From an uncultured Lachnospiraceae bacterium (GTDB lineage: Bacteria; Bacillota; Clostridia; Lachnospirales; Lachnospiraceae), in NCBI GenBank assembly GCA_949935685.1, contig CATLGN010000133.1, positions 1-5,621 of the forward strand: DNA of 5,621 bases, read 5' to 3'. Shown here one piece after another: positions 1 to 5,621 of the stretch; the stretch's first letter is position 1, and the number at the start of each line of letters is the position of its first letter. The notes under the pieces were generated by a model. The model had not been told where the DNA came from, did no database searches, and saw only the letters and a program-made list of their open reading frames with translations. The position numbers were made by a program, and so were the translations under genes.

Positions 1-315
1 ATGGCGGAGCGGGGCATCGGCGATTATTTTTCCTGTATTATGACAAGTTGTGAGGCGAAAAAGGGAAAACCGGCGCCGGACAATTAACGGCTGACAGCCG
101 ATCGGCTCGGGGTCAGGCCGGAGCATTGTCTGGTTTTTGAGGATATTGTATTCGGGATACAGGCGGGCAAGTCGGCCGGAATGAAGGTGTGCGCGGTCGA
201 CGACGCGTATTCCGCTTATCAGGAGACGGAAAAACGCAGTCTGGCCGATTATTACATAACGGATTTTACGGAAATAGAGGAAGTAAAAGCGATTATGCGG
301 GAGAATGAGGATTGA
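1..315 (+). pseudogene. HAD-superfamily hydrolase (beta-phosphoglucomutase-like), 3' part, interrupted by in-frame TAA
   Basis: Frame 1 reads as the C-terminal part of a HAD phosphatase or phosphomutase. The N-terminal part, with the nucleophile DxD motif and cap domain, lies off the window. The HAD motif III region KKGKPAPD is at codons 20-27 and carries the conserved Lys. Motif IV is the acidic FEDIVFGIQAGKSAGM at about codons 49-64, followed by KVCAVDD, which matches the last core strand of the fold. Codon 29 (85-87) is TAA, exactly where family members continue with a hydrophobic and an aromatic residue after APD. The reading frame is the same on both sides, so this is a nonsense change and not a frameshift. 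The original stop is TGA at 313-315. The only in-frame ATG downstream of the TAA (181) lies beyond motif IV, so a restart could not give an active enzyme. Family-level function is dephosphorylation or phosphoryl transfer on a small sugar phosphate; the substrate cannot be told. The gene is probably dead, but a sequencing or assembly error at one site is possible. Confidence 0.8.
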
Positions 316-2210
316 ACAGCGGATTTTTACCGGTTTCGAGAGCGGATATGGAAGCGCGGGGATGGGACTGCGTGGATTTTGTCTATGTATCGGGCGATGC
401 CTATGTCGATCACCCTTCTTTTGGTCATGCCATTATTACAAGGCTGCTGGAAGCCCATGGGTATCGTGTGGGAATGATCGCGCAGCCGGACTGGAAAGAG
501 GCGGAAAGCGTTGCGGTATTTGGCAGGCCGCGTCTGGCGTTTCTGGTCAGCGCCGGCAATATGGATTCCATGGTGAATCACTATTATGTGTCCGGCCGGC
601 GGCGGGAGAGCGACGCCTACACGCCGGGCGGGCGCACCGGCCGGCGGCCCGATCATGCGGCGGTCGTATACGGGAATCTGATTCGCCGCAGATTTGGGGA
701 TGTGCCGGTCATTCTGGGCGGCATCGAGGCCAGCCTGCGCCGGATGGCGCATTACGATTACTGGTCCGATTCCCGGAAACGTTCTGTTTTGCTGGACAGT
801 CAGGCGGACCTGATTTCCTATGGCATGGGAGAAAAATCGATTCTCGCCATTGCGGAAGCATTGCAGAGCGGGCTTTCCGTCCGGGATATTTGCTTTATAC
901 CGGGAACGGTTTACAAGACAAAGGATATATCCGGCATCTGCGACGGCGTCGAACTGCCTTCCTGGGAAACGATAAAAACGGACGGGCGCAAATATGCCGA
1001 AAGTTTTCGGATTCAGTATGAAAACACCGACCCTTTTACGGGAAAGATCTTAATGGAACCGTATCCCGGCGGCGTCTGGGTGGTGCAGAACCCGCCCCAG
1101 CCGCCCCTGACCACGCAGGAGATGGACGATATTTATGCCCTTCCGTATCGGCGCACATATCATCCGTCCTATGAGGCGGACGGCGGCGTGCCGGCGATCC
1201 GGGAGATCCGGTTTTCCCTGACGAGCAGCCGGGGATGTTTCGGCGGATGCAGTTTCTGCGCCCTGACGTTCCATCAGGGCAGAATCGTACAGACCCGCAG
1301 TCATGAATCGCTTTTGCGGGAGGCGGAGCAACTGATCCGTGACACGGATTTCAAGGGATATATTCATGACGTGGGCGGGCCGACGGCAAATTTCCGCGGC
1401 CCTTCCTGTGAAAAGCAGCTTCGGTGCGGCGTCTGTAAGGACAGACAATGCCTGTTTCCGACGCCGTGTCCGAATCTGAAAGCAGATCACAGCGATTATC
1501 TGACGCTGCTGCGGCGTCTGCGCGCGCTGCCGGGTGTCAAAAGGGTATTTATCCGTTCCGGTATCCGCTTCGATTATCTGATGGCGGACCCGGACGACAC
1601 GTTCTTTCGGGAACTGGTGGAATATCATGTCAGCGGACAGCTCAAGGTGGCGCCGGAACATATTTGCGACCGGGTTCTGCGCCGGATGGGGAAACCGGAA
1701 AACCGCGTGTATGAGGCGTTTGGAAGTAAGTTCCGAAAACTGAATGCGGAGTTGGGAAAAAAGCAGTTTCTTGTCCCGTACCTGATGTCGTCCCATCCCG
1801 GCTCCGGTCTGAAAGAAGCGGTCGCTCTGGCGGAATATCTGCGTGATCTCGGCTATATGCCCGAGCAGGTGCAGGATTTTTATCCCACCCCTTCCACACT
1901 GTCAACGGTTATGTATGATACCGGAATCGATCCCCGGGACGGCAGAGCGGTCTTTGTCTGCCGGAATCCGCATGAAAAGGCGATGCAGCGGGCGTTGATT
2001 CAGTATCGGAATCCGAAAAATTATGAGCTGGTGCGGGAAGCGCTGACACTGGCCGGAAGGGAAGATCTGATCGGGTATGACAAAAAGTGTCTGATCCGCC
2101 CGCCGCATCCGGCATATCGGAAAAACCGAAATGAAAAACCGGCGGCGAACGATTCGGGGAGACGAAAGAAAAAAACAATTCGAAATGTACACAGGAAAAA
2201 GGGAACGTGA
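312..2210 (+). CDS. YgiQ/UPF0313-family radical SAM protein
   Basis: This 632-residue protein matches the YgiQ (UPF0313) family from end to end. The N-terminal domain opens with the family pattern FLPVSRADMEARGWD and carries DAYVDHPSFG and GGIEASLRRMAHYDYW. The radical SAM core has the CxxxCxxC cluster motif CFGGCSFC at C309, C313 and C316, which would bind a 4Fe-4S cluster and S-adenosylmethionine. A Cys-rich insert (C366, C372, C375, C380, C386) follows in the GGPTANFRGPSC and CLFPTPC context. The C-terminal part, from about residue 495 to 590, corresponds to the DUF3362 tail, and the last 30 residues are strongly basic. The start is taken as TTG at 312 because the family N-terminus begins here and GGGAG at 299-303 sits 8 nt upstream. 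The TTG overlaps the TGA of the hydrolase remnant, suggesting translational coupling. No reaction is established for the family that I can name; the cluster implies radical chemistry in the cytoplasm. Length is normal for Firmicutes members. Confidence 0.93.
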   Translation: MNSGFLPVSRADMEARGWDCVDFVYVSGDAYVDHPSFGHAIITRLLEAHGYRVGMIAQPDWKEAESVAVFGRPRLAFLVSAGNMDSMVNHYYVSGRRRESDAYTPGGRTGRRPDHAAVVYGNLIRRRFGDVPVILGGIEASLRRMAHYDYWSDSRKRSVLLDSQADLISYGMGEKSILAIAEALQSGLSVRDICFIPGTVYKTKDISGICDGVELPSWETIKTDGRKYAESFRIQYENTDPFTGKILMEPYPGGVWVVQNPPQPPLTTQEMDDIYALPYRRTYHPSYEADGGVPAIREIRFSLTSSRGCFGGCSFCALTFHQGRIVQTRSHESLLREAEQLIRDTDFKGYIHDVGGPTANFRGPSCEKQLRCGVCKDRQCLFPTPCPNLKADHSDYLTLLRRLRALPGVKRVFIRSGIRFDYLMADPDDTFFRELVEYHVSGQLKVAPEHICDRVLRRMGKPENRVYEAFGSKFRKLNAELGKKQFLVPYLMSSHPGSGLKEAVALAEYLRDLGYMPEQVQDFYPTPSTLSTVMYDTGIDPRDGRAVFVCRNPHEKAMQRALIQYRNPKNYELVREALTLAGREDLIGYDKKCLIRPPHPAYRKNRNEKPAANDSGRRKKKTIRNVHRKKGT

Positions 2211-2231
2211 TATAAAAAAGGAGAGAACGAT

Positions 2232-2993
2232 ATGAATTGCATGATCATAACGGGCGCATCTTCCGGGATCGGACAGGAATTTGCCCGTCAGCTTGACGCA
2301 TTATTTTCGGATATGGATGAAATCTGGCTGATTGCGCGGCGGGAAGACCGCCTGGAGACGCTCAGCCGGGAGCTGCGTACCATGTGCAGGATTATTTCCA
2401 TGGATCTGACAAAGGAAAACGAGATGGAACTGTTCGGGGATCTGCTGGAAAAACGGCAGCCCTGTATCCGTGTCCTTGTAAACAGTGCGGGATTTGGCTT
2501 GATGGGAGCCGTGGAGGCGCTTTCTCTGAAAGAGCAGACAGAGATGATACGCCTGAACTGCACGGCGTTGACGGAAATGACATATCGCTGTCTGCCCTAT
2601 ATGAAAAGAAACAGCCGTATTGTGCAGATGGCGTCCAGCGCGGCGTTTCTTCCGCAGAAAAATTTCGCGGTATATGCGGCTACCAAATCGTATGTGCTCA
2701 GTTTTTCACAGGCGCTGCGGGAAGAACTGAAAGCGCGCGGCATCTGTGTGACGAGCGTATGCCCCGGCCCGGTGGATACGGAATTTTTTGACAGAGCGGA
2801 ACAATACGGGAAAACGCTGGCCGTCAAAAAGATGACGATTGTGTCGGCGCGGCGGGTCGTACGGAAAGCGGTGCGGGACGTCCGCGACAAGAAAGCGCTG
2901 TCTGTGTGCAGCGTTCCGATACGGTCGTTTCAGGTATTGTGCAAGATACTGCCCCAGAAGGCGATATTCCGGATTATGGAAATGCTTTCCTGA
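2232..2993 (+). CDS. Short-chain dehydrogenase/reductase (SDR) family oxidoreductase
   Basis: A 253-residue classical SDR with all signature elements. The Rossmann nucleotide-binding loop TGASSGIG is at residues 7-14. Basic residues R36/R37 after the second strand favour NADP(H) over NAD(H). Also present are D58 in MDLT, the NSAG motif at 84-87, structural N109, catalytic S135 in MASSAA, and the YxxxK pair Y148/K152 in YAATK. PGPVDTEF near 178-185 is the usual loop after strand six. The C-terminal 60 residues are basic and end in a hydrophobic stretch (SFQVLCKILPQKAIF), as seen in DltE-like SDRs that may touch the membrane. It should be a soluble or peripheral oxidoreductase reducing a carbonyl or oxidising an alcohol; the substrate cannot be inferred. 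The ATG is supported by AAGGAG at 2218-2223. The gene begins 21 nt after the radical SAM gene and ends 26 nt before the next gene, consistent with one operon. Confidence 0.92.
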   Translation: MNCMIITGASSGIGQEFARQLDALFSDMDEIWLIARREDRLETLSRELRTMCRIISMDLTKENEMELFGDLLEKRQPCIRVLVNSAGFGLMGAVEALSLKEQTEMIRLNCTALTEMTYRCLPYMKRNSRIVQMASSAAFLPQKNFAVYAATKSYVLSFSQALREELKARGICVTSVCPGPVDTEFFDRAEQYGKTLAVKKMTIVSARRVVRKAVRDVRDKKALSVCSVPIRSFQVLCKILPQKAIFRIMEMLS

Positions 2994-3019
2994 CAGTTGG
3001 CAAGGGAGGACAGGCTGCG

Positions 3020-3580
3020 ATGGCAAAAGGTTGTTACGGTTATCTGCGCAGGCAGAAAAAAACGGAAATCATACGGACGATACTGTATTTTGCATTGTCT
3101 CTGGCTATTTTTATTATGGGTTATCTGAGCACGGGGACGAAGGCCAATTTGCTGACGATTGTGGCCGTATTGGGCAGTCTTCCCGCCAGCAAGAGCATGG
3201 TGAGTATGATTATGTATCTGAAAGCGGGCGTGTGTTCCCCGGACTGTTATGCGATGGCGCAGTCGGTGGATCCGGACGGCACGCTGCTTTTATACGACTT
3301 GTATCTGACGAGTTATCGAAATAATTTTCAGATCAGCGTTATGGCTGTGAAAAACAATACGGTCTGCGGTTACACCGAGGATGGCAAGTGCGATCTGCTG
3401 GCCGGGGAGAAACATATCTCGGAAATATTGCAGCAGAGCGGTTATGGCGGAGTGACCGTAAAGCTGTTTGGCAATCCGGAGAAATTCCGGGAGCGTCTGA
3501 CAGCGCTGTGCGGCGCATCGGAAAAAGCACAGGAGAAGGATGAAGCGGTGGCGCAGGTGATAAAGGATATATCGCTGTAA
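3020..3580 (+). CDS. Small two-pass membrane protein of unknown function
   Basis: A 186-residue protein that I do not recognise as a named family. The N-terminus is basic (residues 8-16 include RRQKK) and is followed by a hydrophobic segment at about 18-37 (IIRTILYFALSLAIFIMGYL). A second, less hydrophobic segment lies at about 42-67, including LLTIVAVLGSLPASKSM. The remaining 120 residues are hydrophilic, probably one folded domain. By the positive-inside rule both the N-terminus and the C-terminal domain should be cytoplasmic. C72 and C76 follow the second helix. The chosen ATG at 3020 has a strong AGGGAGGA at 3003-3010, 9 nt upstream. The open frame extends upstream to an ATG at 2906, but that would overlap the end of the dehydrogenase and lacks a comparable site. 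The gene sits 26 nt after the dehydrogenase and 23 nt before the pseudouridine synthase, so it is probably co-transcribed. Clean translation, codon use like its neighbours and the strong ribosome site make it a real gene. Function is unknown. Confidence 0.85.
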   Translation: MAKGCYGYLRRQKKTEIIRTILYFALSLAIFIMGYLSTGTKANLLTIVAVLGSLPASKSMVSMIMYLKAGVCSPDCYAMAQSVDPDGTLLLYDLYLTSYRNNFQISVMAVKNNTVCGYTEDGKCDLLAGEKHISEILQQSGYGGVTVKLFGNPEKFRERLTALCGASEKAQEKDEAVAQVIKDISL

Positions 3581-3603
3581 GGAGCGGGACAGAGGAAAAA
3601 GGG

Positions 3604-4644
3604 ATGCGAGAGGTTGTGATTACGTCTGCGGAGGCAGGACAGCGGCTGGATAAGTTTCTGCATAAATATCTGAAAGATGCTTCGGACGGATTTTTGTATA
3701 AGATGCTTCGCAAGAAAAATATTACACTGAATGGCAAAAAAGCAGCCGGCGGAGAGAAGCTGTGCGCCGGAGACCGGATTTCTCTTTTTCTTTCGGAGGA
3801 GACATGCGTGCGGTTTGGCGGCGGAAAGGCATTGGAAGAACAACGGCGGCTGGCGGAGCAGGGCGTTGCGGCTTACCGGAAGCTGCACGGCATTTCGGTA
3901 TTGTATGAGAATGCGCATGTATTACTGGCGCACAAGCCTGCGGGTGTGCTGTCGCAGAAGGCGGCGCCCGGCGATCTTTCCCTGAACGAATGGCTGATCG
4001 GTTATCTGCTTGCACAAAAAGCGATAACCGAAGCGTCTCTGCAGATATTTCATCCTTCCGTATGCAATCGTCTCGACCGGAATACGAGCGGCATTGTGAT
4101 CTGTGGCAAGACGCTTTACGGAACGCAGGAAATGACCCGTATCATAAAAGACAGAAGCCTGCATAAATACTATCTGCTCTGGGTAGAGGGACAGATGCGG
4201 GAAGGACGGCGGCTGGAAGGGTATCTGCACAAAGATAAGGCGACCAATCGGGTGACGGTTTTTCCGGCATGGCAGCCGGAAACGAGCCGGATTGTCACGG
4301 CGTACAAACCGCTTGCCGTCGGGGAGCGGGAGACGCTTGTGGAGGTGGAGCTGATCACCGGTAAGACGCATCAGATCCGGGCGCATCTGGCATCGGTCGG
4401 TTTTCCGCTCGTCGGCGATTACAAATACGGGAACCGGGCGCAAAATGAAGAACGAAAGCGTCGTTCGGGCATCGCCTGTCAGCTTCTGCACGCGTACAGA
4501 GTGGTGTTCCCCGCGCTTTCCGGGGAACTTCAGGAACTTTCCGGCAGGGAGTTTCAGGCTCCCCTGCCGCCGGTTTTTTTCGCGGATTCTCTGTATCGAC
4601 CCGGAGAGATGCCGCAGTTTTCCCGGAATACTTTTCCGAAATAA
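3604..4644 (+). CDS. RluA-family pseudouridine synthase with S4 domain
   Basis: A 346-residue RNA pseudouridine synthase. The family converts specific uridines in rRNA or tRNA to pseudouridine in the cytoplasm. The N-terminal S4 RNA-binding domain spans about residues 12-63, with RLDKFL at 14-19, KMLRKKNITLNGKK and AGDRISLF. The catalytic domain starts near residue 98 with the family elements AHKPAGVLSQ (109-118), the active-site segment NRLDRNTSG (155-163) with catalytic D158, the HKYY tyrosine site (187-190), and the long motif ITGKTHQIRAHLASVGFPLV (251-270) followed by GDYKYG. FQAPLPPVF (317-325) is the usual C-terminal strand. The motif has Asn where RluC/RluD have His (HRLD). S4 plus this catalytic domain resembles RluC/RluD, but the exact target uridine cannot be assigned. 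The ATG has AGAGGAA at 3591-3597, 6 nt upstream. It is the last gene of the + strand run. Its final 91 bp overlap the end of the regulator encoded on the opposite strand. Confidence 0.93.
   Translation: MREVVITSAEAGQRLDKFLHKYLKDASDGFLYKMLRKKNITLNGKKAAGGEKLCAGDRISLFLSEETCVRFGGGKALEEQRRLAEQGVAAYRKLHGISVLYENAHVLLAHKPAGVLSQKAAPGDLSLNEWLIGYLLAQKAITEASLQIFHPSVCNRLDRNTSGIVICGKTLYGTQEMTRIIKDRSLHKYYLLWVEGQMREGRRLEGYLHKDKATNRVTVFPAWQPETSRIVTAYKPLAVGERETLVEVELITGKTHQIRAHLASVGFPLVGDYKYGNRAQNEERKRRSGIACQLLHAYRVVFPALSGELQELSGREFQAPLPPVFFADSLYRPGEMPQFSRNTFPK
4506..4528. repeat. Perfect 7-bp inverted repeat near the convergent gene ends
   Basis: GTTCCCC (4506-4512) pairs with GGGGAAC (4522-4528) around a 9-nt loop. 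It lies inside the 3' part of the pseudouridine synthase gene and 25 nt beyond the stop codon of the AraC-family gene. On the minus strand it is placed where a terminator would be useful, but no T-run follows on either strand, so it is not a canonical intrinsic terminator. Confidence 0.3.
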
Positions 4645-5483
4645 CTCGTACTTCGAAACCCGCAGGAGTAACAGATGTCGGAGAGTTCCATATCCGTGTT
4701 TGACAGCAGGCGGGCAGCCTGCGACAGTCTGTATTGACAGAGATATGCCGACGGGGACATGCCGATGACGTCGCGAAAGCAGCGGAAACATTCACTTCGA
4801 CTGATACCTGCCGCCTGTGCCGTCTGTTCAGCCGCAATGTTTTCATTGTAATGCGCGTGGATATAGGACAACATCAGCCGCAGCCTTTCTTCCTGCAACC
4901 GTTCTGTCTTGGAAGTCGGTATCGGTTGTTCTGTCTGCAGAACGCGGATCAGGAGCTGCCTCCAAAGCCTGCAGAGCAGTTCGATGCAATACAGTTCGTA
5001 GCCGGTTTCGTCGGACGGCAGATGCTGGATTTTTTTTATGATATGTAACAGTGCCCTGTCTTTTTCGCTGTCGGACATCAGATATAGGCCGGCTATGGGA
5101 GAGCGGATAATCGGAAGAAGATTTCGCTGCCAGGCCTCCCGCATGGGCGGCAGGGCAAAGAAATTTGCCGATACGACAAAGTTCGGCATGACTGTTCCGG
5201 GAACGGTCTGCCGCATTTTGTGCAGAGAACGGGAATTGACAAACATGCCGTCGCCTGTTCTTAAAATGGTATATTCCTGTTTTCCCTGTTTTTGGTGGAT
5301 GTAGCATTCTGCTTCGCCCTGTAAGACATATCCGAATTCGAAATCGTCATGCCAGTGGTAGCCGATCTCACCGTTCAGGAAATCGTCAAGATAATCCTGG
5401 CAAAAAGAAACCGGCAGCGCGTCACTCGGGTATTGAATCCGTTCCAGCAGGTTTTCATCGGTGATAATTGTTTTATATTGCAT
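4554..5483 (-). CDS. AraC-family transcriptional regulator with N-terminal cupin sensor domain
   Basis: A 309-residue one-component DNA-binding regulator. The N-terminal half is a cupin-type AraC ligand-binding domain. It has YHWHDDFEFGYVLQGEAE at residues 42-59 (H43, H45), then RTGDGMFVNSRSLHKM at 75-90, a pattern typical of sugar-sensing AraC proteins. The C-terminal AraC/XylS domain has two helix-turn-helix units: the first at about 216-236 (AEQTAQAAGISRSECFRCF) and the second at about 267-289 (LSDICYSCGFRSTSYFGKVF), ending in the signature GISPGRYRE at 291-299. The start is the ATG read from 5483 because AAGGAG lies 5 nt upstream (complement of 5489-5494) and the family N-terminus fits. 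A longer frame from 5540 is unlikely. It is divergent from the gene starting at 5611, the usual arrangement for an AraC regulator and its target. The inducer is unknown. Its 3' end overlaps the pseudouridine synthase gene by 91 bp. Confidence 0.93.
   Translation of the reverse strand: MQYKTIITDENLLERIQYPSDALPVSFCQDYLDDFLNGEIGYHWHDDFEFGYVLQGEAECYIHQKQGKQEYTILRTGDGMFVNSRSLHKMRQTVPGTVMPNFVVSANFFALPPMREAWQRNLLPIIRSPIAGLYLMSDSEKDRALLHIIKKIQHLPSDETGYELYCIELLCRLWRQLLIRVLQTEQPIPTSKTERLQEERLRLMLSYIHAHYNENIAAEQTAQAAGISRSECFRCFRDVIGMSPSAYLCQYRLSQAARLLSNTDMELSDICYSCGFRSTSYFGKVFRENCGISPGRYRESAKKTGGRGA
4706..4722. repeat. Perfect 6-bp inverted repeat downstream of the pseudouridine synthase stop
   Basis: GCAGGC (4706-4711) and GCCTGC (4717-4722) flank a 5-nt loop, GGGCA, 61 nt after the pseudouridine synthase stop codon. 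The site lies within the HTH-coding part of the opposite-strand regulator. A transcript from the + strand operon could fold here, but there is no following T-run, so a role in termination is speculative. Confidence 0.22.
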
Positions 5484-5509
5484 CGCGTCTCCTTTTTTGA
5501 TACGATTTT

Positions 5510-5539
5510 TATATAGTCTGGCACAAAAATATATGTACA
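5510..5539 (-). promoter_or_regulatory. Candidate sigma-A promoter for the AraC-family regulator
   Basis: Read on the minus strand, TATATA (5515-5510) could be a -10 element. The palindrome TGTACA (5539-5534) sits 18 bp upstream as a possible -35. The initiation site would fall near 5503, about 20 nt before the start codon at 5483. The -35 candidate is the same hexamer proposed for the opposite promoter. The surrounding sequence is AT-rich, so -10 matches are not rare here; confidence is limited. Confidence 0.35.
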
Positions 5540-5562
5540 TTCCCTGAATACGACGCTATTAT
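5534..5562 (+). promoter_or_regulatory. Candidate sigma-A promoter for the rightward gene at 5611
   Basis: A -35 candidate TGTACA (5534-5539, four of six matches to TTGACA) and a -10 candidate TATTAT (5557-5562, five of six matches to TATAAT) are separated by 17 bp. Transcription would start near 5570 and leave a leader of about 40 nt before the ATG at 5611. The weak -35 fits a promoter needing an activator such as the adjacent AraC protein. This was assigned by eye only. Confidence 0.45.
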
Positions 5563-5610
5563 TATATAGCTGAAGACATCAGCAGTCAACGGAAGGGAAG
5601 GTATCATATC

Positions 5611-5621
5611 ATGGAACGGGT
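5611..5621 (+). CDS. Start of a rightward gene, truncated by the window edge (first three codons)
   Basis: ATG GAA CGG begins at 5611 behind a strong purine-rich ribosome site GGAAGGGAAGG (5591-5601) and a plausible promoter. Only Met-Glu-Arg is visible, so no product can be named. Its divergent position next to an AraC-family regulator suggests that it is the first gene under that regulator's control, commonly a carbohydrate enzyme or transporter in such pairs. That is inference from arrangement only. Confidence 0.6.

Larger units (their letters stand above)
5484..5610. promoter_or_regulatory. Divergent intergenic control region between the AraC-family gene and the rightward gene
   Basis: This 127-bp AT-rich spacer is the only real non-coding gap in the window. 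It holds the regulator's ribosome binding site, two back-to-back promoter candidates, the 8-bp palindrome ATGTACAT at 5533-5540, and a purine-rich site GGAAGGGAAGG at 5591-5601. Operator sites for the AraC protein would be expected here. A short direct repeat, ATACGA at 5500-5505 and 5548-5553, is the only candidate and is weak. Confidence 0.7.

Noticed and set aside
85..87. Recoding or programmed readthrough of the hydrolase TAA
   Set aside because: TAA and TGA both act as normal stops elsewhere in the window, no recoding structure is evident, and the neighbouring codon also departs from the family pattern. Damage or sequence error is simpler.
592..648. Direct repeat CCGGCCGGCGGC at 592-603 and 637-648
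   Set aside because: Both copies encode conserved Gly-Arg-Arg segments of the radical SAM protein in GC-rich codons, so coding constraint explains the repeat.
305..1021. Overlapping 238-codon open frame starting at ATG 305
   Set aside because: It is a shifted frame inside the radical SAM gene. Its translation is rich in Cys, Arg and Gly with no family pattern, while the other frame matches YgiQ throughout.
1050..1796. 248-codon antisense open frame within the radical SAM gene
   Set aside because: It lacks any recognisable domain or ribosome binding site and lies wholly inside a well-supported gene.
2906..3019. Longer N-terminus for the small membrane protein from ATG 2906
   Set aside because: It would overlap the dehydrogenase by 88 bp and add a non-hydrophobic, unconserved-looking extension. 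ATG 3020 has a strong, well-spaced ribosome site.
3922..4791. 289-codon open frame on the minus strand across the pseudouridine synthase
   Set aside because: It is antisense to a fully conserved enzyme, has no ribosome site that I can see, and has a composition typical of the reverse of GC-rich coding sequence.
5484..5540. Longer N-terminus for the AraC-family protein from ATG at 5540
   Set aside because: The extra 19 residues run through the promoter-like region, and the internal ATG at 5483 has AAGGAG at ideal spacing.

Overview
The window looks like an ordinary chromosomal segment of a Gram-positive, Clostridia-type bacterium, most likely Lachnospiraceae-like. The basis is tight gene packing, strong purine-rich Shine-Dalgarno sites (AAGGAG, AGGGAGGA), moderately GC-rich coding sequence, and protein family variants that I associate with that group. 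This assignment is inferred from gene style and is not proven by a marker gene.

Layout. Positions 1-4644 hold a same-strand (+) run of five genes with gaps of 22-26 nt or a small overlap, so probably one transcription unit. They are: (i) the 3' part of a HAD-superfamily (beta-phosphoglucomutase-like) hydrolase that carries an in-frame TAA between its motif III and motif IV; (ii) a full-length YgiQ/UPF0313 radical SAM protein whose TTG start overlaps the hydrolase stop; (iii) a classical short-chain dehydrogenase/reductase; (iv) a small two-pass membrane protein of unknown function; (v) an RluA-family pseudouridine synthase with an N-terminal S4 domain. Nothing unites these in one pathway. It reads as a mixed housekeeping operon.

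On the right, an AraC-family regulator (cupin sensor plus double HTH) lies on the minus strand. It is convergent with the pseudouridine synthase, and the two coding regions overlap tail to tail by 91 bp. To the right of the regulator is a 127-bp AT-rich divergent control region. The first codons of a rightward gene, probably the regulator's target, follow at 5611 and run off the window.

No RNA gene, mobile element, CRISPR array or large repeat was seen. I did not find a convincing new biological system. The points most worth checking are the nonsense codon in the hydrolase, the long convergent overlap without an obvious terminator, and the compact divergent promoter region with a palindromic candidate -35 element.
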